A DNA stretch of 64,000 nucleotides, from contig CAKRPS010000004.1 of the NCBI GenBank assembly GCA_934385475.1, forward strand, positions 28,362 to 92,361, in the 5' to 3' direction. The notes beneath the pieces were generated by a model. It did no database searches. It was not told where the DNA came from and saw only the letters and a list, made by a program, of their open reading frames with translations. The translations under genes and the position numbers were made by a program. Shown here piece by piece: positions 17,871-27,143 of this stretch (its first letter is position 1; every line of letters starts with the position of its first letter). This stretch comes from an uncultured Lachnospiraceae bacterium (lineage in GTDB: Bacteria; Bacillota; Clostridia; Lachnospirales; Lachnospiraceae).

Positions 17871-20021
17871 ATGTCTGTTAAAATTGCACTCGCAGGTAAC
17901 CCTAACTGCGGTAAAACGACTCTGTTTAACGCATTGACAGGTGCAAACCAGTTCGTTGGTAACTGGCCGGGCGTTACAGTAGAGAAAAAAGAGGGTAAAT
18001 GGAAGGGGAACAAAGATGTTATCATCATGGATCTCCCGGGTATCTATTCTTTGTCTCCGTACACACTGGAGGAAGTTGTAGCCAGAAATTATCTGATCAA
18101 TGACAGACCGGATGTTATCCTGAACATCGTAGATGGTACAAATATCGAAAGAAACCTGTATCTTTCTACACAGCTCATGGAGCTGGGAATCCCGGTTGTT
18201 ATGGCAGTTAACATGATCGACCTTGTAAACAAGAGCGGTGATAAGATTTCTTTAGAGAAGCTTAGCGAGAAGCTGGGTTGTGAAGTAGTAGAAATTTCCG
18301 CCCTCAAGGGAACAGGTGTTGAGGCAGCTGCCAAAAAGGCAGTCGCACTTGCAGGAAGCAAGGTGCAGGGTGCGGTACACAAGTTCGATGAGAAGGTTGA
18401 GGCAGCGATCGAATCTGTTGAAGCAAAACTCAGCGCTGTACCGGAAGAGCAGAGAAGATTCTTTGCTATTAAACTTCTGGAAAGAGATTCCAAGATCAAT
18501 GAGCAGATGAAGACAGTTCCGAATGTTGATGCAGAGATCAAGGAACTTGAGAAAGCATTTGATGATGATACAGAGAGTATTATCACAAATGAGAGATATG
18601 TTTACATTTCTTCTATTATTAAAGATTGTGTTGCAAAGAACAAAGCAAGAACAATGACAACTTCTGATAAGATCGACCGTGTGGTAACCAACAGATGGGC
18701 AGCCCTTCCGATCTTTGCAGCAGTTATGTTTGTTGTATATTATGTATCTGTCACAACCGTAGGTGGTTTCCTGACAGACTGGACCAACGATGTATTGTTC
18801 GGAGATATCATTCCTCCGGCAATTGAAAGTCTTCTGGTATCTTTGAACTGTGCAGACTGGCTTCAGGGATTGATCCTTGACGGTATTGTAGCCGGTGTTG
18901 GTGCCGTTCTTGGTTTCGTACCGCAGATGCTTGTGTTGTTTATCTTCCTTGCATTCTTAGAGTCCTGCGGATACATGGCAAGAATTGCATTTATCATGGA
19001 TCGTGTATTCCGTAAGTTTGGTCTTTCCGGAAAATCCTTCATCCCGATGCTGATCGGTTCCGGATGTGGTGTTCCGGGTGTTATGGCATCCCGTACGATC
19101 GAGAATGACAGAGACCGTAAGATGACCATTATGACAACGACCTTTATTCCCTGTGGTGCAAAGCTTCCTATTATTGCATTGATCGCAGGTGCGTTCTTTG
19201 ATAACTCCGGACTGGTTTCCTGGGGTGCATGGCTTGTCGGCATCGCAGCAATCATCTGCTCCGGTATCATTCTGAAAAAGACAAAGATGTTTGCGGGAGA
19301 GCCTGCTCCGTTCGTTATGGAGCTTCCGGCTTACCACTGGCCTACAGTAGGGGCTGTACTTAGAAGCATGTGGGAGCGTGGCTGGTCCTTCATCAAGAAG
19401 GCCGGTACCATCATCCTTCTTTCCACCATTGTTCTCTGGTTCCTGATGAGCTTTGGCTGGGCTGATGGCGGCTTTGGCATGGTTGAAGAGCTGAATGACA
19501 GTATCCTGTCCAAGATCGGTAGTGCGATCGCATGGATCTTTACTCCTCTTGGATGGACACAGATGGGCGAAGGCTGGAAGATGGCAGTGGCTGCCGTTAC
19601 CGGTTTGATCGCAAAGGAAAACGTTGTAGCAACCTTCGGTATGCTTTATGGTTTCGCAGAAGTTGCAGAAGATGGTGCAGAAGTATGGGGCAACCTGGCA
19701 GCAGCCATGACTCCTGTAGCAGCATTCGGTTATCTGGCATTTAACCTTCTGTGTGCTCCTTGTTTCGCAGCTATGGGTGCGATCAAGAGAGAGATGAACA
19801 ATACAAAATGGTTCTGGTTTGCCATCGGTTATCAGTGTGGCCTTGCCTATGTTGTTGCACTTTGCATTTACCAGCTTGGAACCCTGTTCACAGGCGGTGG
19901 ATTTGGTATCGGTACAGTAGTAGCAATCCTTCTGGTAATTGGTTTCCTGTATCTGTTATTCAGACCTTACAAGGAAGCGACAGAGCTCAAGGTAGATACC
20001 AAGAAGGTTGTAAGAAATTAA
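17871..20021 (+). CDS. feoB: FeoB ferrous iron transporter
   Basis: A 716-residue membrane protein that imports Fe(II). The N-terminal cytoplasmic G domain has G1 GNPNCGKT (residues 9-16), DLPGIYSLSPYT (G3) and NMIDLVNK (G4), and is followed by a helical linker domain. The membrane domain holds the Gate motifs with Cys (IGSGCGVPGVMASRTI, FIPCGAKLPIIALIAG) and LCAPCFAAMGAIKREM. Length and order are normal for the family. Operon: feoA1, feoA2, feoB and the small Cys-rich protein. Confidence 0.97.
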   Translation: MSVKIALAGNPNCGKTTLFNALTGANQFVGNWPGVTVEKKEGKWKGNKDVIIMDLPGIYSLSPYTLEEVVARNYLINDRPDVILNIVDGTNIERNLYLSTQLMELGIPVVMAVNMIDLVNKSGDKISLEKLSEKLGCEVVEISALKGTGVEAAAKKAVALAGSKVQGAVHKFDEKVEAAIESVEAKLSAVPEEQRRFFAIKLLERDSKINEQMKTVPNVDAEIKELEKAFDDDTESIITNERYVYISSIIKDCVAKNKARTMTTSDKIDRVVTNRWAALPIFAAVMFVVYYVSVTTVGGFLTDWTNDVLFGDIIPPAIESLLVSLNCADWLQGLILDGIVAGVGAVLGFVPQMLVLFIFLAFLESCGYMARIAFIMDRVFRKFGLSGKSFIPMLIGSGCGVPGVMASRTIENDRDRKMTIMTTTFIPCGAKLPIIALIAGAFFDNSGLVSWGAWLVGIAAIICSGIILKKTKMFAGEPAPFVMELPAYHWPTVGAVLRSMWERGWSFIKKAGTIILLSTIVLWFLMSFGWADGGFGMVEELNDSILSKIGSAIAWIFTPLGWTQMGEGWKMAVAAVTGLIAKENVVATFGMLYGFAEVAEDGAEVWGNLAAAMTPVAAFGYLAFNLLCAPCFAAMGAIKREMNNTKWFWFAIGYQCGLAYVVALCIYQLGTLFTGGGFGIGTVVAILLVIGFLYLLFRPYKEATELKVDTKKVVRN

Positions 20022-20055
20022 GGTATAAAAGTGTATAAAGATTGGAGTTGATAGA

Positions 20056-20190
20056 ATGGGAACAGCAATAGTTCTGGTGATCGTAGCCGGCATCGTCGGA
20101 CTTTCGATCCGCAGTATGGTGAAGGATAAAAAGGCAGGGAAATCGCTACAGTGTGGCGGCGACTGCAGTAAGTGTCACGGCTGCCATTAA
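20056..20190 (+). CDS. FeoB-associated Cys-rich membrane protein
   Basis: A 44-residue peptide too short for usual ORF limits. It has one N-terminal membrane helix (TAIVLVIVAGIVGLSIRSMV), a Lys-rich stretch, and a C-terminal CGGDCSKCHGCH with four Cys. Small proteins of this kind (FeoB_associated family) follow feoB in many Firmicutes; they may play the part of FeoC or bind iron, but the role is not established. The start ATG 20056 is preceded by GGAG at 20044. The gene is 34 nt after feoB. Confidence 0.85.
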   Translation: MGTAIVLVIVAGIVGLSIRSMVKDKKAGKSLQCGGDCSKCHGCH

Positions 20191-20232
20191 TCTGTATTTC
20201 CTGACAGATAAAACTCCATAAGAGAAAGCTGA

Positions 20233-20264
20233 GGGCGCAGATCCAAAGAGGGTCTGTGCCCTTT
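20233..20264 (+). terminator. Terminator of the feo operon
   Basis: A 12-bp stem (20233-20244 with 20250-20261; G-U pairs tolerated), 5-nt loop, followed by a short TTT. Confidence 0.6.
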
Positions 20265-20380
20265 CCATTCAGGTATGCAAAATAATATTTGCAGTTCGAT
20301 AATGCCTATGTTACGATAGGAACAACAGACTGGGATAATAGCGATACGGCATCAAATAGTAAGACGAGGAGATAATGCAG

Positions 20381-21337
20381 ATGAAGATCGTAGTTACAGA
20401 AAGAAACAGTGTTGGACTGGATATTGATGTTTCCTGTATTGAAAAATATGGTGAGGTGACGTATTATCCAAATACCACGGCAGACAATACGGCAGAGAGA
20501 GTGAAGGATGCCGATATCATTATTGCCAACAAGGCACCGCTCAATGAAAGTACCCTCAAGGATGCGCCGAATGTCAAGCTGATCTGCCTGTTTGCGACAG
20601 GCTTCGACAATGTGGATATTTCTTACTGTAAAAGCCGAGGGATCAAGGTTGCCAATGTGGTAAATTATTGTACGTCAGCGGTAGCACAGCATACAGCTCT
20701 TCTGGCGCTCGCTCTGATGGAGAAGCTGGCTTTCTATGATGATTATGTGAAATCAGGTACCTACAGCGCACAGGATCGTTTTTCCAATTTTGACAGACCG
20801 TTTTCAGAACTGGAAGGAAAGACCTGGGGAATTGTGGGTATGGGAACCATCGGCCACAAAGTAGCAGCACTTGCGGAAACCTTTGGCTGTAAGGTGATTT
20901 TCTATTCTGCATCCGGCAAAAGTACCTGTACGGATTATCCGAAGGTAGATTTTGATACGTTGCTGGCAGAGTCCGATATTTTGTCTCTGCACTGCCCGCT
21001 CAGCGACCGTACAAAGTATCTGATGGACAAGAAGGCATTTGCCAGAATGAAAAAGACAGCGATACTGATCAATGTAGCGCGTGGTCCGGTTGTCAATACA
21101 CAGGATCTGTATGAGGCATTGAACAATGGAGAGATAGCGGCAGCAGGTCTCGATGTGCTGGAGAAGGAGCCGATGGAGATGACGAATCCTCTCGGAGAGA
21201 TCAAGGACAGCACAAAGCTGATCATTACGCCACATATGTCCTGGGCAAGTACTGAGGCCAGAACGAGAGTGGTAAGCGAGGTGTGCAGGAATATAGAAGC
21301 GTTTCTCAATAAAGAGGACAGAAATATAGTAAATTAG
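20381..21337 (+). CDS. D-2-hydroxyacid dehydrogenase
   Basis: A 318-residue NAD(P)-dependent dehydrogenase of the D-isomer-specific 2-hydroxyacid family. Seen: ATGFDNVDI, nucleotide-binding GIVGMGTIGHKVA, ILINVARGPVVN with the substrate Arg, the conserved Glu in DVLEKEP, and ITPHMSWAS with the catalytic His. It is most like glycerate/hydroxypyruvate dehydrogenases, but the substrate cannot be fixed. ATG 20381 sits 9 nt behind GAGGAG; ATG 20375 is only 3 nt away and less likely. The genes luxS and pfs follow in the same direction. Confidence 0.9.
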   Translation: MKIVVTERNSVGLDIDVSCIEKYGEVTYYPNTTADNTAERVKDADIIIANKAPLNESTLKDAPNVKLICLFATGFDNVDISYCKSRGIKVANVVNYCTSAVAQHTALLALALMEKLAFYDDYVKSGTYSAQDRFSNFDRPFSELEGKTWGIVGMGTIGHKVAALAETFGCKVIFYSASGKSTCTDYPKVDFDTLLAESDILSLHCPLSDRTKYLMDKKAFARMKKTAILINVARGPVVNTQDLYEALNNGEIAAAGLDVLEKEPMEMTNPLGEIKDSTKLIITPHMSWASTEARTRVVSEVCRNIEAFLNKEDRNIVN

Positions 21338-21339
21338 AT

Positions 21340-21368
21340 ATGCGCAGAGAGCCTGCGCGGAAAAGAGG
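21340..21368 (+). repeat. Dispersed hairpin/SD leader, diverged copy (before luxS)
   Basis: TATGCGCAGAGAGCCTGCGC followed by GGAAAAGAGG: the TGCGC/GCGC(A) hairpin and purine-rich Shine-Dalgarno in the same order as the copies at 29463, 41352, 50422, 52095 and 62261, but with a changed loop. It could be a chance likeness. Confidence 0.4.
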
Positions 21369-21374
21369 TTTATG

Positions 21375-21854
21375 ATGGACAAAATAGCAAGCTTTACGAT
21401 CGATCACATTAAGTTACAGCCAGGAGTATATGTGTCAAGAAAGGACAAGATCGGGGCAGAAACGATCACAACCTTTGATCTTCGTATGACCAGCCCGAAT
21501 GAGGAGCCGGTTATGAACACCGCAGAGATGCACACGATAGAACATCTTGCTGCAACCTTCCTCCGGAACCACAAGGACTATAAGGACAAGACTGTGTACT
21601 TTGGACCGATGGGCTGCCGTACAGGTTTTTATCTGCTTCTGGCCGGCGATTATGCGTCTAAGGATATTGTACCTTTGATGATCGAGATGTATGAATTTAT
21701 CCGTGATTACAAGGGAGAAGTACCGGGAGCATCGCCGAAGGACTGCGGCAATTATCTGGATATGAACCTTTCTATGGCAAACTATCTTGCAGCAAAATAT
21801 CTGGATAACGTGCTCTACCATATTGATGAGAGCCGCCTGATCTATCCGGAATAA
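21375..21854 (+). CDS. luxS: S-ribosylhomocysteine lyase
   Basis: A 159-residue iron enzyme that splits S-ribosylhomocysteine into homocysteine and DPD, the precursor of autoinducer AI-2. HTIEH (residues 53-57) supplies two metal His and the catalytic Glu, Cys81 in GPMGCRTGFY is the catalytic Cys, and the Cys in PKDCGNYLD the third metal ligand. ATG 21375 is 6 nt after AGAGG; ATG 21372 is too close. It is followed by pfs, which makes its substrate. Confidence 0.97.
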   Translation: MDKIASFTIDHIKLQPGVYVSRKDKIGAETITTFDLRMTSPNEEPVMNTAEMHTIEHLAATFLRNHKDYKDKTVYFGPMGCRTGFYLLLAGDYASKDIVPLMIEMYEFIRDYKGEVPGASPKDCGNYLDMNLSMANYLAAKYLDNVLYHIDESRLIYPE

Positions 21855-21895
21855 AAGAATACAGTGTGCAATAAAACACAGAAACGAGGAATACA

Positions 21896-22594
21896 GTGAA
21901 TAAAATTGCAATTATTGGAGCAATGGAGCTCGAAGTAGAGCAGCTTAAACAGGAGATGAAACAACAACGCGTTGTAAAAAAAGCGGGTATGGAGTTTCAT
22001 GAGGGAACCTTAAACGGAAAGTCCGTTGTGATCGTGCGCTGCGGCGTTGGAAAGGTCAATGCGGGGCTCTGTGTGCAGATTCTCGCAGATGAATTTCAGG
22101 TGACACATATTATCAATACCGGTGTGGCAGGATCACTCAATGCGGCATTGGATATCGGCGATATTCTGGTTTCGAAGGATGCACTGTATCACGATGTGGA
22201 TGCAACGATCTTCGGTTATAAGCCGGGGGAAGTTCCGCAGCTTGGAATACGGGAGTTTAAGGCAGACCCGGATATGGTGAAAGCAGCTGTGACAGCCTGC
22301 GGTGAAGTCAATCCCGATATCTGTGTGAAGACCGGAAGAGTTGTCAGCGGAGACCAGTTTATCTCCAGCAAGGATGTGAAGGAAAGACTCATCAAAGAAT
22401 TTGCCGGAGACTGTGCAGAGATGGAGGGGGCAGCGATCGCACACAGTGCTTATCTGAATGAGATCCCGTTTGTTATCATCCGTGCAATCTCTGACAAGGC
22501 AGATGACAGTGCCCAGGTGGATTATCCGGTATTTGAGAGAGAGGCTGCCAGACATTCGGCAAGACTCGTAGAGAAAATGGTAACACTTTTATAG
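21896..22594 (+). CDS. mtnN: 5'-methylthioadenosine/S-adenosylhomocysteine nucleosidase
   Basis: A 232-residue nucleosidase (Pfs) that removes adenine from SAH or MTA, giving S-ribosylhomocysteine for LuxS. Seen: IGAMELEVEQL (Glu11), IINTGVAGSL, SGDQFIS, the ribose-binding EMEGAAIAH and the catalytic Asp in RAISDKAD. It starts at GTG 21896 behind CGAGGA. With luxS it forms the two-step recycling branch of the activated methyl cycle; the pair is probably one transcript. Confidence 0.96.
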   Translation: MNKIAIIGAMELEVEQLKQEMKQQRVVKKAGMEFHEGTLNGKSVVIVRCGVGKVNAGLCVQILADEFQVTHIINTGVAGSLNAALDIGDILVSKDALYHDVDATIFGYKPGEVPQLGIREFKADPDMVKAAVTACGEVNPDICVKTGRVVSGDQFISSKDVKERLIKEFAGDCAEMEGAAIAHSAYLNEIPFVIIRAISDKADDSAQVDYPVFEREAARHSARLVEKMVTLL

Positions 22595-22610
22595 AAGATA
22601 TGTGATAAAA

Positions 22611-22683
22611 TATAATTATTCAAAGGCGTGTAAATTTGTTTTTGATTATCTGCATGGAAATGAAAACAGAAGGATAAATTTAC
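22611..22683 (+). promoter_or_regulatory. Leader with promoter -10 box and nested inverted repeats (HDOD gene)
   Basis: TATAAT at 22611-22616 with a weak -35 (TTTATA at 22588) could start transcription. Downstream GTAAATTT (22630-22637) pairs with AAATTTAC (22676-22683), and inside it TGTTTT (22637-22642) pairs with AAAACA (22663-22668). The result is a long bipartite stem 20 nt ahead of the gene. No known riboswitch was recognised. Confidence 0.4.
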
Positions 22684-22704
22684 AGGATAAAAGGGGGTAT
22701 AGAG

Positions 22705-23925
22705 ATGCTGGCTACGTTAGTACCTTTTTTTGACAAGGATATGAAGGTATGTGCCTATTCCTTATTTTCGCAGAAGAACAATTATCTGTTGAATCCATCG
22801 CTGCAGGGGTCAGCGATGAACGACGGTGCCGTGAGCGTTACCGGATTGGAGATCATACAGAATATCGGGATTGATACCTTATCTCCCGGTACGGATGTAT
22901 TTGTTCCGGTAGGACCGATTGCGGTCTTTTCTGATATTGAGAACCAGACAGACCCGATGAATGGGCGGATGGTGCTTCTGTTTGACAATAAGATCCAGAA
23001 TGATGAGAAATATCAGAACCGTCTGAAGGAGTTAAAGCAGAAGGGTTACAAGCTTGCGATCCGTAAGCTGCCGGTACAGGAATTTGAACAGAATAAAGAG
23101 ATTCTTGCACTGATGGACTACATTATTCTGGACTGCAAGAGAGTGGATGTGACCAAAGCCAAGATTTATTTCGGTCATTGCTTCCCGAATATCAAAATCT
23201 GCGTAGGTAATATCGATAATCAGGAGATCTTTGATTCTCTGAAAGAGGATGAAAGCTTTCCGCTTTTTGAAGGAAAGTTCTACCGTCTTCCTGTTACGAA
23301 GGGAGAGACGGAGATTGCACCTTTGAAAGTAAATTATATGCAGCTCATGAATATTGTGAACAATGAGGATTTTGAACTTACCAAGGCAGCAGATATCATT
23401 GGCCGTGACACGGCACTGGTGGTAGAGCTTCTGAAGGTGGTAAACCGCATTGCGATCAATTCTGAGGTAACGTCTATCCGCCATGCCGCAGCGATTCTGG
23501 GACAGAAAGAACTGAAACGGTGGATCAATACGGTCATTACCAAAGAGCTTTGTGCAGACAGACCGAACGAGATTGCAAGACTGTCGATGCTCCGCGCTAA
23601 ATTTGCGGAATGTCTTGCACCTTATTATGGACTGCAGATGAAGGAGTCAGAGCTGTTCCTGATGGGTCTGTTCTCAATTATCGATATTATATTGAACCTT
23701 CCTATGGAGGAGGCTCTCAAAAAAGTAAACGTATCCAAAGAGATTACCGATGCACTCCTGTATCACAAGGGAGATCTGGCGAAGGTATATGATCTGATGC
23801 TCAGCTATGAAAATGCTGACTGGCAGGAAGTATTCCGCAGACTGATCGTGGATAATATTAAAGAGGAGTCGGTTTACGGTGCGTACACAGAAGCGGTACG
23901 CTGGTATAAGGATATGTTTTTCTAA
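22705..23925 (+). CDS. YuxH-like signalling protein, degenerate EAL plus HDOD
   Basis: A 406-residue cytoplasmic protein. Residues 1-200 look like an EAL-type fold without the usual E-A-L signature or metal ligands, so c-di-GMP hydrolysis is unlikely. Residues about 205-400 are an HDOD domain (NYMQLMNIVNNEDFELTKAA, then VELLKVVNRIA and ASILGQKELKRWI-like pattern AAILGQKELKRWINTVI). The YuxH/CdgJ group with this layout affects motility and c-di-GMP-linked processes in other bacteria. The ABC exporter follows after 13 nt. Confidence 0.8.
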   Translation: MLATLVPFFDKDMKVCAYSLFSQKNNYLLNPSLQGSAMNDGAVSVTGLEIIQNIGIDTLSPGTDVFVPVGPIAVFSDIENQTDPMNGRMVLLFDNKIQNDEKYQNRLKELKQKGYKLAIRKLPVQEFEQNKEILALMDYIILDCKRVDVTKAKIYFGHCFPNIKICVGNIDNQEIFDSLKEDESFPLFEGKFYRLPVTKGETEIAPLKVNYMQLMNIVNNEDFELTKAADIIGRDTALVVELLKVVNRIAINSEVTSIRHAAAILGQKELKRWINTVITKELCADRPNEIARLSMLRAKFAECLAPYYGLQMKESELFLMGLFSIIDIILNLPMEEALKKVNVSKEITDALLYHKGDLAKVYDLMLSYENADWQEVFRRLIVDNIKEESVYGAYTEAVRWYKDMFF

Positions 23926-23938
23926 AATGGAGTGAATT

Positions 23939-25711
23939 ATGGAAAAACAAAATGGTGAGAAGTCCTATCGTTCCGGAGAACTGATAAGGCGATTTTTACC
24001 GTATTATAAAAAGTATTGGAAGATCGTGGCCATGGATCTGTTTTGTGCGGGACTTACCACAATCTGTGAGCTGGTTCTTCCAATGATCATCCGGTATATC
24101 ACGAATACCGGGATGAACGATCTGGCTTCCCTGACAGTGGAAACGATCCTCAAATTAGGAGGACTGTATCTTTGTCTGAGGATCGTGGATACTATGGCCA
24201 ATTTCTACATGGCTTATACGGGCCATGTGATGGGAACAAAGATCGAGACCGATATGCGAAGAGACGCTTACGCGCATCTTCAGAGACTTTCAGATACCTA
24301 TTATAACAATACAAAGGTTGGACAGATCATGGGAAGAATTACCAATGATCTGTTTGACGTTACAGAGTTCTCCCATCACTGTCCGGAGGAATTCTTTATC
24401 GCCGGTGTGAAAATAATAATTTCGTTCGTGATCCTCGGCAATATCAGTCTGGGACTTACACTGATCATCTTCGCTGTGGTTCCGGTTATGGCAATTACCT
24501 GTACCGTCATCAATCTGCGTATGCGGGAGGCTTTTCGTAAGCAGAGAGTGCAGATCGGAGAGCTGAATGCCCGTATAGAGGACAGTCTTCTGGGGCAGAA
24601 AGTCGTCAAGGCGTTTACGAACGAAGAGAAGGAAAAGCAGAAGTTCGAGGAAGACAACGGAAAATTCTATCGGTTGAAGAAAGAGACCTACCGTTTTATG
24701 GCAGCCTTTCAGACGACGACAAGAGCTTTTGACGGAGTGATGTATCTGGTTCTTCTGGTAGCAGGTGGAATCTTTATGATAAAAGGCAGGATCGAGCCGG
24801 GTGATCTGGTCGCTTATGTTATGTATGTGACAACGCTGATCGCCACGATCCGCAGGATCATAGAGTTTGCGGAGCAGTTCCAGAGAGGCATGACGGGAAT
24901 CGAACGTTTTGTACAGATCATGGATAGTGAGATTGAGATTTTTGATGAGCCGGATGCGGTTGCATGTGAGAATCCCAGGGGAAATATTTCGTTCCGGAAT
25001 GTGAGCTTTGCCTACCCGGATGACCACAATGTAGTGTTCAGACATCTGAATCTGGACATTCATGCAGGAGAGAAAATAGCAATTGTAGGCCCTTCCGGTG
25101 GTGGAAAGACGACGCTGTGTAATCTGATCCCACGGTTTTATGATATCGACGAAGGCGAGATTCTTCTGGATGGAAACAATATTCAGAAGTATACCCTGAA
25201 AAGCCTGCGGCAGAATATAGGAATGGTGCAGCAGGATGTATATCTGTTTTCCGGTACGGTGTATGAAAACATTGCATATGGAAAAGAGACGGCGAGCCGC
25301 GAGGAAGTGACCGAGGCGGCAAAGCGCGCCGGGGCACATGACTTTATTATGGCGTTGAAGGACGGGTATGATACTTATGTGGGAGAGCGGGGCGTGAAGC
25401 TGTCCGGAGGACAGAAGCAGCGGATCAGCATCGCGAGAGTCTTTCTGAAGAATCCTCCAATCCTGATCATGGATGAGGCAACCTCCGCGCTGGACAATGA
25501 AAGTGAATTCCAGGTTGCGAAGTCATTAGAGGAGCTTGCAAAGGGACGTACGACGATCACCATTGCACACAGACTTTCCAGTATCCGCAATTCCGATCGT
25601 ATTCTGGTTCTGACAGAGGAGGGGATCGTGGAGGAAGGCAATCATGAGAACCTTCTTGCACTTGGAGGAATTTACCACCACTTCTATGTGACGGCCAACG
25701 AATTGAAGTAG
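23939..25711 (+). CDS. ABC exporter, fused permease-ATPase
   Basis: A 590-residue half-transporter of the MsbA/LmrA/BmrA type that works as a dimer. The N-terminal six-helix domain (residues about 25-320) is followed by the ATPase: Walker A GPSGGGKTT at 384-392, Q-loop in MVQQDVYLFSG, signature LSGGQKQR, Walker B ILIMDEATSALD and the H-loop in TIAHRLSSI. It exports a lipid, peptide or drug; the substrate cannot be told. It is a single gene without an adjacent partner, suggesting a homodimer. Confidence 0.93.
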   Translation: MEKQNGEKSYRSGELIRRFLPYYKKYWKIVAMDLFCAGLTTICELVLPMIIRYITNTGMNDLASLTVETILKLGGLYLCLRIVDTMANFYMAYTGHVMGTKIETDMRRDAYAHLQRLSDTYYNNTKVGQIMGRITNDLFDVTEFSHHCPEEFFIAGVKIIISFVILGNISLGLTLIIFAVVPVMAITCTVINLRMREAFRKQRVQIGELNARIEDSLLGQKVVKAFTNEEKEKQKFEEDNGKFYRLKKETYRFMAAFQTTTRAFDGVMYLVLLVAGGIFMIKGRIEPGDLVAYVMYVTTLIATIRRIIEFAEQFQRGMTGIERFVQIMDSEIEIFDEPDAVACENPRGNISFRNVSFAYPDDHNVVFRHLNLDIHAGEKIAIVGPSGGGKTTLCNLIPRFYDIDEGEILLDGNNIQKYTLKSLRQNIGMVQQDVYLFSGTVYENIAYGKETASREEVTEAAKRAGAHDFIMALKDGYDTYVGERGVKLSGGQKQRISIARVFLKNPPILIMDEATSALDNESEFQVAKSLEELAKGRTTITIAHRLSSIRNSDRILVLTEEGIVEEGNHENLLALGGIYHHFYVTANELK

Positions 25712-25862
25712 TAATACCTGCGCATTTTTCACAAAGAAATCTGACCAATCATTAGAAAAACGACGAAAAAATTTTTCCCTCCGAAAATTGCTTACCTGAT
25801 AAATTCTCAAATGATAAAATAAAACAGGAGAGAACAGGCAAAAGCGATGCACCGGAGGGATT

Positions 25863-26140
25863 ATGTTTGAAAAAGAAGAATTGATTATGTGCGGCGGGCA
25901 TGGGGTCTGCCGTGTAGTCGATATTGTGGGAAACCCGATTGATTGGTAGAAATTATTAAAACACTGTATCTTCGGAAGCAAAGCCGTATACAGGATGGCA
26001 AAAAAGTATTATCCTCAGATGAACAGTATCTGAGGAAAGCGGAGGAACTGCTTTACAGTGAGATGTCACTTGCGCTTTCCATACCAAAGGAAAAGGCTGC
26101 ACAGTACATCACAGAGGCAGTAGAAAAACAGAGCGTATAA
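25863..26140 (+). pseudogene. CarD-like transcription factor remnant with internal deletion
   Basis: The first frame (25863-25949) encodes 28 residues beginning MFEKEELIMCGGHGVCRVVDI, the N-terminus of CarD/CdnL-type RNA-polymerase-binding proteins (stated in part: FEKEELIMCGGHGVCRVVDI). It stops at TAG 25947. A second frame (25943-26140) continues with VEIIKTLYLRKQSRIQDGKK and KAEELLYSEMSLALSIPKEK, the helical C-terminus of the same family. About 65-70 central codons of a normal 160-residue protein are missing and the join shifts frame. A ribosome site (GGAGG) still precedes the ATG. The C-terminal piece has only a TTG start and is probably not made. Confidence 0.75.
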
Positions 26141-26145
26141 GAATT

Positions 26146-26176
26146 AAGGGCATTTATCTTCGGGTAAATGCCTTTT
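26146..26176 (+). terminator. Terminator after the CarD-like remnant
   Basis: A 13-bp stem (26146-26158 with 26163-26175) with a TTCG tetraloop, then T and a nearby TTTTT. A strong intrinsic terminator. Confidence 0.8.
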
Positions 26177-26280
26177 ATGATGTTTTTGACAAGTAAACAG
26201 GCTCTGTGCTAAAATACTCCCGAGTTTCGTGACTGTGCATAATTGACACAAAGCAGACATTGCTCAGAATGGAGATTATT

Positions 26281-27129
26281 ATGGAATTATGGATTGATGT
26301 GATTATAGACAGTGCAATAGACAGTGTCAGGCTTCTGCCGTTTCTTTTCGTGACCTATCTGATTATGGAATATCTGGAGCATAAGACCGGAGGAAAGATG
26401 CAGGAGATGGTGAAGAAGGCCGGGAAAGCAGGGCCTGTGATCGGCAGTATTCTGGGAGTGTTCCCACAGTGTGGATTTTCTGCGGCGGCTTCAAACCTGT
26501 ATGCCGGAAGGATCATTACGCTGGGAACATTGTTTTCCATCTACCTGTCCACCTCAGATGAGATGCTTCCTATTATGATTTCGGAAAAGGTAGCGTTTCC
26601 GATGATTGCAAGGGTACTGCTTGTTAAGATCGTAGTGGGAATGCTGGCAGGCTTTGCGATAGATCTTCTCAGACACAAGAAGCAGGAGATGCAGATTGAG
26701 CATCTTTGTGAGCAGCATCACTGTCACTGTGAACGGGGAATCTGGAAGTCAGCCCTGCACCACACAGTTGAGATATTTGCCTATATTTTTGTGATTTCAC
26801 TGGTGCTGAATCTGATCATCGGATATGTGGGAGAGGATGTACTGGGAAGTCTGCTTCTGAACCGTCCGGTAGTTGGAGTGCTGGCAGCAGGTCTCGTCGG
26901 ATTGATTCCGAACTGTGCCGCATCTGTGGTAATCACGCAGCTCTATCTCAGCGGAGTGCTTGGGGCCGGTGCGATGATGGCAGGACTTTTGTCCGGCAGC
27001 GGGGTAGGTATCCTGGTGCTCTTGCGGGTGAATGATGACAGGAGAGAGAATTCCCGCATTATTGCCTTATTATACGCGATTGCGGTTGTGACGGGAATTG
27101 TGCTGGAACTGCTGGGAGTTACATTTTAG
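26281..27129 (+). CDS. Putative ArsP-type (organo)arsenic/heavy-metal permease
   Basis: A 282-residue membrane protein with about eight to ten helices in two similar halves. SILGVFPQCGFSAAASNLYA and GLIPNCAASVVITQLYLSG are paired re-entrant-like motifs, each with P-x-C, typical of the ArsP_2/DUF2899 family of metal exporters. A central cytoplasmic loop holds the metal-ligand-like cluster CEQHHCHCERG. Family members are proposed to export arsenicals, but this is not shown for this branch. ATG 26281 has GGAG 6 nt before it; the earlier open frame is not used. Confidence 0.75.
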   Translation: MELWIDVIIDSAIDSVRLLPFLFVTYLIMEYLEHKTGGKMQEMVKKAGKAGPVIGSILGVFPQCGFSAAASNLYAGRIITLGTLFSIYLSTSDEMLPIMISEKVAFPMIARVLLVKIVVGMLAGFAIDLLRHKKQEMQIEHLCEQHHCHCERGIWKSALHHTVEIFAYIFVISLVLNLIIGYVGEDVLGSLLLNRPVVGVLAAGLVGLIPNCAASVVITQLYLSGVLGAGAMMAGLLSGSGVGILVLLRVNDDRRENSRIIALLYAIAVVTGIVLELLGVTF

Positions 27130-27143
27130 AAGGAGTACTACAG

